Source: Chloroflexia bacterium (lineage in GTDB: Bacteria > Chloroflexota > Chloroflexia > Thermomicrobiales > JALYUS01). From it: a stretch of 5,315 bases of DNA. The notes under the pieces are model-generated. The model was given only the letters and a program-made list of their open reading frames with translations. It was not told the origin of the DNA and made no database searches. Positions 1 to 5,315 of the stretch are shown piece by piece; the stretch's first letter is position 1, and each line of letters opens with the position of its first letter. The stretch is taken from positions 1 through 5,315 of the forward strand of contig JAICJW010000319.1 in assembly GCA_025928215.1 (NCBI GenBank), given 5' to 3'. Position numbers and translations under genes: made by a program.

Positions 1-2
1 AG

Positions 3-173
3 ACGGGGTTGCACTTCGTCGTCGTGACGGCGGGCGGCGGCGGCGAGGCAACCGATTATGCCGTCATTGATCCATGGGACGGCACCACGTCGAAGACGCT
101 CCAGACCTTCCTCGATGCCGGGTACAACCTGCGCTGGATCCGCACCTATACGGGCACCGATAAGGCGTGCCCC
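3..173 (+). other. C-terminal part of a peptidase C39-like (papain-fold) domain
   Basis: Residues 1-57 read TGLHFVVVTA, a Gly run, then DYAVIDPWDG and a region around YNLRWIRTY. The pattern His-Phe-Val-Val-Val followed about 20 residues later by a Asp-Pro-Trp-Asp-Gly turn is typical of the second half of C39_2-type peptidases. There the His (residue 4, bases 12-14) and Asp (residue 23, bases 69-71) belong to the papain-like Cys-His-Asp/Asn triad. The catalytic Cys would lie upstream of the window, so I cannot say whether the domain is active. Homologues include bacteriocin-processing peptidases and many uncharacterised exported proteins. The single Cys of the pre-repeat region (bases 168-170) lies just after this domain and is not the catalytic one by position. 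Confidence 0.7.
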
Positions 174-3100
174 CGGCTCGTCGCGCCGCAAACGCCCGCC
201 GCCGACGCTTCCGGTATCGCGCCGGTGCCGGACGGGCCGCTCCTTGCGCCGAGTCAGCTGCTGCCGCTCTTCACGAAGGTCGCCGATCAGACCGGCATCC
301 CCCGCGACGTGCTGCTCTCCATCGCGCGGATCGAGTCCGGCTTCACCCCGCGATCGGTCGGCCCGCTGATTGAAAAATTCAGTGGCACGGAAGACGCCCA
401 CGCGCTGGGGATGATGCAGTTCCTGCCGAGTACCTACCGCACCTACTCCGCGCAGGTTGACGCCGCCCGCGCGAAATCGGCGAGCAGCGCCGGGACGCTG
501 CATACCCTCTCGTTGCAGGCGGATACTCCCGCGGTCACGCCACTTGGCGATGCCGGCATCTGGGATCCGGAAGCTTCGATCTGGGCCACGGCGTTTTTTC
601 TCCAGCAGCATGGTTTCGCGACGGATCAGCGCGGCGCGGTCTTCGCCTATAACAATTCCAACGCCTATGTTGACCTCGTCCTCAAGACCGCGGCGCAGTT
701 CAAGAGCAGCACGATTCCCGATCCCAATCAGTACGACCCGAACGCCACGAGTAAGCCCGGTACGCTCGCCGCTCCCAATCCGATCAACCCGCCGCCGCTC
801 TCCGCCGCCGATGCGGCCGCCGCGAGGCCCCCGGCCCCGAAGCAAGCGAGCGGTTCCTCGGCGCAGGCCAATGGCGGCGCGGCCGGGGGCGCCTCCGGTG
901 GGTCCTCCGGTGGTGGCACGAAGGGGGGGGCGTCCGGCAGCGGCGGCGGCACGTCCGGCACCGGGGGCACGTCCGGCGGCATTGACAGCGGCGGGGGCGG
1001 CACGACGGTGCCGATCCGGTGGACGGTTCCCGAGGGAAGCATCTCGCGTACGGCGGTCATCCTTAACTTCAACGCCAGTGAAAATATCGGTCAGGTCACG
1101 AAACTTTCGCTCCTCACCCTGACCGTGCCCGGCTCAACGGCGTCACCGGTCAATGAATCCACGCCCTCGCGCCCCATTACTCCCGGCGCGGTGATTACGG
1201 ATGACGGCGTCTATGAAGCGGTGGCAGTGACGAGTCAGAATGGGCAGACGCGCGTCTCGCGCCGGAAGTTCACGATTGACCGCACCGCGCCGACCCTCGA
1301 CCTCTCCGTCGTGACCACCGGCTCTACGACGGCGACACCGGGCGCGGGTACGGCGCAGGCGGTGACGACGGCGGACGCGCTGCATCCGGTCGCCGATGGC
1401 GCGATCCGGCTGAAGATCGGCTACGCCGACACCTTGAGCGGCGTCGCGTCGGTCGAATACCGGCTCGATGGTGGCGATTGGCAGCTCTATTTCAGCGCGG
1501 TGGCCTTCAAGGGGGACGCGCTCATTGATGTCCCCGGCGATCATACGATTCGCGTACGCGCGACGGATGTGGCCGGAAACGTCTCGCAGGAGCGCGCGCT
1601 CGATTTCACGGTCAAGGCCGATCCGAATAAGCCCTTCCTCGACAGCGGGCAACCGCTCTTGAAACCGGTCTCCTCGATTAGCGTTGCGGCGGAAGCGACG
1701 ACCGTAGCCGTCGTACCGTCGCCCACCGCGATCACGACGACCGCTGTCGCCGCCGGGGTGACCGCGACGCCCGCCGTGGCCGTCACGCCGACGGCCGCCC
1801 CGCCGACCGCGACGAGTACCGTCGGCGGCACGCAGCAATCCGGCGCGCCGACCTTGCAACTGCCAACCCTCACGCCGACCGTCCGTGCGACGCCGTCGGG
1901 CGCTGCTGCGGCGGCCCCCCACGTCCCGCCGCCCCCAAGGGGGGGGTTTCCCGCGCCGGGCGCGCCGACGACCCCGACCGTCGCGGTCACGCCGACCGTT
2001 GGCGTCACCGCGACGGTCGCGATCACCGCGACCAGCACACCGAGCATCAGCCCGACGCCCTCCCAACCGGCAAATGCAATCACGGCAACGCCGGCGACAA
2101 CGGTGACGACGACCGCGACGGTGGGCGTGACGGCGACGCCCGGCCCGGTGGTGAAGTTCACCGCGCCGTCGTGCTCTGATGCCGCCGTTCGTTCCGTCTC
2201 TTCCTGCACGGCGGTGACGATTACGAACGCCGGGACGACCGATCTGCGGATCAATAACATCAACACGACGGGGGAATTTCTGATCGGGGACGCGGGTTCG
2301 AGTTGCACGACCGCGCTCGCGCCGAATACATCGTGCGATGTTCCGATCCTCTTCATCCCGACGGCAATCGGCAAGCGGGTCGGCACCTTGACGATCACGG
2401 ACAGCGCGCCGGGCAGCCCGCACACGCTCGGATTAGCGGGGAATGGCATCGGCGCACCGGCGGTCGCCTTCGCGCCCCCGCTCTTCACCTGCCCGGATAC
2501 CGAACTCGGCCGGACGTCGCTCTGCTCGATCACGCTCACGAACACCGGTTCGGCGGCGTTGACGATTGCCAGCGGTATCGTTGTAACCGGCGATTTCTCG
2601 CCGGATCCCAGAGGCACCGATTGCGGCCTGACACTGGCGGTGTCGGCCCATTGCACGCTCTCGATCATCTTCGCGCCGACCGTTCACGGTATCCGCACGG
2701 GAGTGATGACCGTCACGGACAGCGCGCCCGGTAGCCCCCATCCGATTTCCATTACGGGCAAGGGCCTCGCGCCCGGTGTCAGCCTGACCGCCGGTTTCGT
2801 CGTCGCACCCTCATCTATTTCGTGCCCGGATACAGTCGTGGGCAAGGAACTTCCCTGCATCGGTGTGACAGACACGCCGCTGCCGCTGACGCTCACGAAT
2901 ACGGGCGATGGCGAACTCGATGTAAGCAGCATCATCCCCCATGACGACTACATTAAGGTCAGCGGCTCCAAGGATGCGAGCACTCCTCTGAATTGCGCTG
3001 TCCTTCAGCCAAACCAGCAATGCGCGATTTTCGTTACGTTCGCGCCGACATCGCGCGGCACGCATGTGAGCGGCATAACGTTCACCGACAATGCCCTCGG

Positions 3101-5315
3101 CAGCCCGCAAACGGTGCAAGTGACGGGGAGAGGCATAGCACCGGTCGTTACCTTGAGTTCACAAACACAACCTGTGACATGCCTCAGCAACAGCGCCGAC
3201 TCACAGTTCAACGGTGTCGTTGTCGGAACGAGTAGCCAGTGTGGGACAGCCTTCACGACGGAACCACCGGCGACAACACCACTCATCCTCACCAATTCGG
3301 GCGATGCGGACCTCCACATCAGCAGCATCGTCCCGAACGACCCCTTCCTGACGGCTTCGGTATCGCAGACAACGGTTCGGCCATGCCCGGTAGGAGATCC
3401 GACGAATACGATCTGCCAACTGCAAATCCCGATCACGTTTACGCCGACGGAGCGCGGCAGCCATACGAGCGGTCTGACAATCATCGACGATGCGAGTGGC
3501 GGCACACAGTCGGTCCCGATAAGCGTGACGGGCCTCGCGCCGGTCGTGAGGTTGAGTACGCCATCGGTCGCATGTCCTGATACGATTGTTGGAAAATTCA
3601 CCGTTGAATGCACGCCCTCGACACTCACTTTGACCAATGACGGTGATGCACCGCTCAACATTGCCAGCATCGTCCCGAGCAGCGATTTCACAGTGAGTAC
3701 GCCGGGGGAGGGAACCCCCTGTGGCGCGGTACTCAACGGTAAGCTGCATTGCGACCTGCTCGTCAAGTTCGCGCCGACGGTGAAGGGTATTCACCAGGGC
3801 AGCCTGACCATTGTTGATAATGCTCCCGGCAGTCCGCATACCGTGCAATTGACGGCCAAGGCGCGCGCGCCGCTCGCCTCGTTGAGTGTCTCATCGCTGA
3901 CCTGCCCGGATACCATTGTTGGTATGCCGCCATCAACGTGTCCTGCGCTGACGCTCACCAACGTCGGTGACTCACTACTTACCATCAGTAGCATCGTGCC
4001 CGCCGATCCCTTCCTGACGGCGACGATCCCGCAGACGTCCGTTCCGAATTGCCCGGATGGGCAGCTGATTACTTCGGTGTGCCAACTGCCAATCACGATC
4101 AAATTCGCGCCGACCGACCGAGGCGTTCACACAAGTGGTCTGACGATCACCGACGATGCGATTGGTGGTTCGCAGTCCGTCCAGATCATCGCGAAGGGTC
4201 TCGCCCCCGTCGTGAAGTTGAGCGGCACAACCCTGACCTGCCCGGACACGGTCGTCGGGCAGCCCGCGGCGGCGTGCCTCGTGCCGGGGACGACGCCCAC
4301 GCCCCTGACGCTCACCAATAACGGCGATGCGCCGCTCAACATCACCAGCATTGTGACGGGAGACGACTTCAAGGTTGATCCGGCGCAATGCCCGCAGTCG
4401 CTTGTGGCGAACACGGCGTGCACGCTCAATGTCACGTTCGCGCCGACGACGGGGGGCAATCACGCTGGCAATCTGACCATCGTGGATAACGCGCCCGGCA
4501 GCCCGCACACAGTGCAACTGACGGCGAAGGGACTCGCGCCAGTCGTGAATCTGAGTGCGCCTTCAATAACGTGCCCCGATACTATTGTTGGACACGTCAC
4601 CTTACTCACTGGACCGACTGCATGCACGCCTTCGACGCTGACATTAACAAACATCGGTGATGCGATACTCAACATCGCCAGTATCACACCGAGCAGCGAC
4701 TTCACCGTGGCTACGCCTGGTAATGACACGAACTGTGGCCCGACGCTCGATTGGACTACTGGTCATAACACATGCACGCTGAACGTCACTTTTGCACCGA
4801 CCGTACGTGGCCAACACGAGGGTAGCCTAACGATTGCCGACGATGCCGCTGGCAGCCCGCATATCGTTCAACTGACGGCCAAGGCGCTCGCGCCGCTCGC
4901 CTCGTTGAGCGTCTCATCGCTGACCTGCCCGGATACCATTGTTGGTGGGCCACCATCAACGTGTCCTGCGCTGACGCTCACCAACCTTGGTGACGCACAA
5001 CTCAATATCCGTAGCATCGTGCCCGCCGATCCCTTCCTGACGGCGACGGTGCCACAGACGTTCATACCGCCCTGCGCGGGGCCGGTGACGGCGGTCTGCC
5101 AGTTGCCAATCACGATCAATTTCGCGCCGACGGAGCGCGGGCTGCACACGAGCGGCCTGACGATCACCGATGACGCGATTGGCGGCACGCAGTCCGTCCA
5201 GATCATCGCGAAGGGCCTCGCGCCCGTGGCGACCTTGAGCGGCACAACCCTGACCTGCCCGGACACGGTCGTCGGGCAGCCCGCGGCGGCGTGCCTCGTG
5301 CCGGGGACGACGCCC
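3..5315 (+). CDS. Giant multidomain exported cell-wall hydrolase with ASH-repeat stalk (partial at both ends)
   Basis: One uninterrupted reading frame of 1771 codons fills the window with no in-frame stop; it enters before base 3 and leaves after base 5315. Domain order by residue is: C39-like peptidase tail (1-57), SLT lytic transglycosylase (about 80-236), Gly-rich linker (237-335), Ig-like and OmpL47-like segments (336-546), Thr/Pro-rich linker (547-715), and ten ASH / choice-of-anchor D domains (716-1771, the last cut). The SLT family cleaves the MurNAc-GlcNAc bond of peptidoglycan, so the head probably acts in the cell wall. Extracellular location is inferred from the SLT and Ig-like domains, low-complexity linkers and paired cysteines in every ASH domain; the signal peptide lies upstream and is not seen. 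The real frame is chosen over competing frames because all of its length matches recognisable domains. No operon partners or regulatory sites are visible. I know no named gene with this architecture. Confidence is high for the frame and moderate for the function. Confidence 0.93.
240..710 (+). other. Lytic transglycosylase SLT domain (lysozyme-like fold)
   Basis: Residues about 80-236. A helix with IPRDVLLSIARIESGF carries the expected catalytic Glu at residue 111 (bases 333-335) in the family motif E-S-x-F. It is followed by ALGMMQFLPSTY (residues 135-146), the Gly-hydrophobic-Met-Gln-Phe substrate-groove motif. Next come DAGIWDPEASIWATAFFL, the conserved Asp-Pro-x-x-Ala/Ser-Ile segment, and AVFAYNNSNAYVDLVL, the Ala-Tyr-Asn-x-Ser motif near the domain end. 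All signature elements are in order. The domain would cleave glycan strands of peptidoglycan with 1,6-anhydro product formation, as known for the family. Two inserts are longer than in minimal SLT domains: about 20 residues between E-S-G-F and G-M-M-Q, and about 35 between the STY and the DAGIW segments. The Ala-Tyr-Asn-x-Ser ending resembles the MltB-like/actinobacterial branch, which I infer without an alignment. Confidence 0.88.
711..1007 (+). repeat. Low-complexity Pro/Ala then Gly/Ser/Thr-rich linker
   Basis: Residues about 237-335 begin with a Pro/Ala-rich stretch (NPINPPPLSAADAAAARPP). They then turn into imperfect repeats of G-G-x-S-G and G-G-T-S-G, with almost no hydrophobic residues. 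This is a flexible tether between the SLT enzyme and the beta-sandwich region. The DNA is extremely GC-rich (47 of 60 bases in 841-900 by hand count). It contains a G8 run at 923-930. Confidence 0.85.
1008..1289 (+). other. Bacterial Ig-like beta-sandwich domain
   Basis: Residues about 336-429 start V-P-I-R-W-T-V-P and show alternating beta-strand pattern (AVILNFNASENIG, LSLLTLTVPG). The segment ends in DDGVYEAVAVTSQNGQ and RKFTIDRTAPTLDL. The D-G-x-Y-x-x-x-x-V-x-x-x-x-G and F-x-I-D-x-T-A-P endings are those seen in Ig-like domains of bacterial surface proteins, where 'D-T/R-T-A-P' marks a domain boundary. The family subtype is not resolved. Its likely role is structural or in binding. There are no cysteines. 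Confidence 0.6.
1290..1640 (+). other. OmpL47-like / Ig-like beta-sandwich domain
   Basis: Residues about 430-546. The core runs L-S-G-V-A-S-V-E-Y-R-L-D-G-G-D-W, then an aromatic-containing strand, then PGDHTIRVRATDVAGN and a closing strand ALDFTV. The S-G-V-x-x-x-x-Y-x-x-D-G-G-x-W and G-x-H-x-I-x-x-x-A-x-D-x-A-G-N motifs are characteristic of OmpL47-type and related Ig-like repeats found in secreted bacterial proteins. A T/A/G-rich insert (residues about 438-458) precedes the core. It is probably a spacer or glycan-binding module, as inferred from family context. There are no cysteines. Confidence 0.68.
1641..2147 (+). repeat. Thr/Pro/Ala/Val-rich low-complexity linker
   Basis: Residues about 547-715 are dominated by T, P, A and V. 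They contain imperfect tandem motifs such as VTPTV, GVTATV, ITAT and SPTPS, plus a Pro block around PPPPRGG and an Ala run. There are no cysteines and hardly any charged residues. This is typical of extended wall-spanning or O-glycosylated linkers in exported proteins; glycosylation is inference. A second G8 run lies at 1939-1946. The frame remains open through it, read base by base. Confidence 0.85.
3543..4541 (+). repeat. Three-domain super-repeat, copy 1 (domains D5-D6-D7; subtypes C-A-B)
   Basis: D5 (subtype C, with CTPSTLTLTN and SSDFTV) is followed by D6 (subtype A, with VSSLTCPDTIVG, PADPFLTAT and CQLPITI) and D7 (subtype B, with SGTTLTCPDTVVG and ACLVPGTTP). The same subtype order recurs in copy 2. 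The domain-start Leu codons are spaced 999 bp (D5 to D8), 1023 bp (D6 to D9) and 1017 bp (D7 to D10). The D5/D6 and D8/D9 junctions are also nearly the same at DNA level. This shows that the duplicated block covered domain boundaries and did not arise from single-domain copies. Confidence 0.82.
4218..4298 (+). repeat. 81-bp perfect direct repeat, copy 1 (start of D7)
   Basis: Bases 4218-4298 are identical, base for base, to 5235-5315. They encode LSGTTLTCPDTVVG through ACLVPGTTP. The flanking sequence just before each copy (encoding GLAPV) differs at several positions. Confidence 0.92.
4542..5315 (+). repeat. Three-domain super-repeat, copy 2 (domains D8-D9-D10, cut by window end)
   Basis: D8 matches D5 (subtype C) but has extra residues after CPDTIVG and before the fourth Cys. 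D9 matches D6 closely over the whole domain, with differences concentrated around the third and fourth Cys. D10 begins identically to D7. Further units probably follow beyond the window, since D10 is cut after about 30 residues. Confidence 0.8.
5235..5315 (+). repeat. 81-bp perfect direct repeat, copy 2 (start of D10, runs to window end)
   Basis: This is the second copy of the 4218-4298 segment, offset by 1017 bp. Identity continues to the last base of the window, so the true repeat may be longer. No synonymous differences are seen across 27 codons, which implies very recent duplication or gene conversion. Confidence 0.92.

Larger units (their letters stand above)
2148..5315 (+). repeat. Array of ten ASH / choice-of-anchor D Ig-like domains (tenth incomplete)
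   Basis: Domain boundaries, taken at the recurrent G-x-G/K-G-x-A-P ends, are: D1 2148-2459, D2 2460-2774, D3 2775-3143, D4 3144-3542, D5 3543-3872, D6 3873-4208, D7 4209-4541, D8 4542-4895, D9 4896-5225, D10 5226-end. The usual order in a unit is: L-S-x-x-x-x-x-C-P-D-T-x-V-G, then L-T-L-T-N-x-G-D-A-x-L-x-I, S-I-V-P-x-x-x-F, C-x-L-x-x-x-F-A-P-T-x-x-G-x-H-x-G-x-L-T-I-x-D, and a closing strand with K-G-L-A-P. These are the hallmarks of the ASPM-SPD-2-Hydin / choice-of-anchor D family of beta-sandwich repeats. Units are 104-133 residues long. Each of the nine complete domains has exactly four Cys. In bacteria such arrays are exported stalks or adhesive regions, which is inferred here. Confidence 0.9.

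Noticed and set aside
457..1122. Plus-strand open frame of 221 codons in another frame over the SLT and linker region
   Set aside because: It is Arg/Pro/Ser-rich without domain content and overlaps the SLT motifs of the main frame. It is useful only as the landing frame if the G8 tract lost one base.
1911..1950. Possible frameshift at the C-run and G8-run
   Set aside because: Counting each base keeps the main frame open on both sides (Pro block, Arg-Gly-Gly-Phe-Pro), and the Thr/Pro linker composition is the same before and after, so no shift is needed.
1143..2423. Open frame of 426 codons on the minus strand
   Set aside because: The product is an Arg/Gly-rich low-complexity chain with no recognisable domain, and it is fully antisense to the linker, Ig-like and D1 coding region. 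Long antisense frames are expected opposite GC-rich genes.
1541..2668. Open frame of 375 codons on the minus strand
   Set aside because: Its Val/Ala/Gly/Thr-rich sequence is the reverse complement of the Thr/Pro linker and ASH codons; it mirrors the repeats of the real frame and shows no family motif.
3005..5266. A series of similar minus-strand open frames (for example 3005-3766, 3791-4102, 4127-4459, 4460-4729, 4868-5266)
   Set aside because: They resemble each other only because they lie opposite the repeated ASH domains, and each is broken at similar places. No start signal or domain supports them.
2148..5315. DNA repeats considered as a CRISPR array or insertion sequence
   Set aside because: The repeats are about 300-370 bp (or about 1 kb as blocks), in frame and diverged mainly as protein domains, with no short repeat/spacer pattern, inverted termini or transposase.

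Overview
The window lies wholly inside one very large protein-coding gene on the + strand. The frame that starts at base 3 stays open for 1771 codons to the last base. I read it codon by codon and found no stop. Neither the start codon nor the stop codon is in the window, so promoter, ribosome binding site, signal peptide, C-terminus and terminator are all outside it. I found no second gene, RNA gene, mobile element, CRISPR array or intergenic gap.

Layout of the encoded protein (residues counted from the first codon in the window). Residues 1-57 are the end of a papain-like peptidase C39-type domain. Residues about 80-236 are a lytic transglycosylase (SLT) domain with its catalytic Glu. A Pro/Ala then Gly/Ser/Thr-rich linker follows (about 237-335). 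Next come two bacterial Ig-like / OmpL47-like beta-sandwich segments (about 336-546), then a Thr/Pro/Ala/Val-rich linker (about 547-715). From residue 716 to the end there are nine complete and one partial domain of the ASH / 'choice-of-anchor D' Ig-like type. Each complete one carries exactly four cysteines. The last six form two copies of a three-domain super-repeat (C-A-B) of about 1.0 kb, and the window ends inside the second copy.

Reading as a whole: the enzymatic head would act on peptidoglycan and/or peptides, and the long, probably disulfide-stapled C-terminal array would be a stalk or adhesive surface structure. This implies an exported, cell-envelope or secreted giant protein. The cellular role is inference; no neighbouring gene is visible to test it.

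Organism: high GC overall, locally falling to about 50% in one repeat, with long (T/P/A/V)-rich linkers and ASH arrays. This style is common in large exported proteins of Chloroflexota, and some Actinomycetota and other high-GC environmental bacteria also fit. The assignment to Chloroflexota is a low-confidence guess from protein style only.
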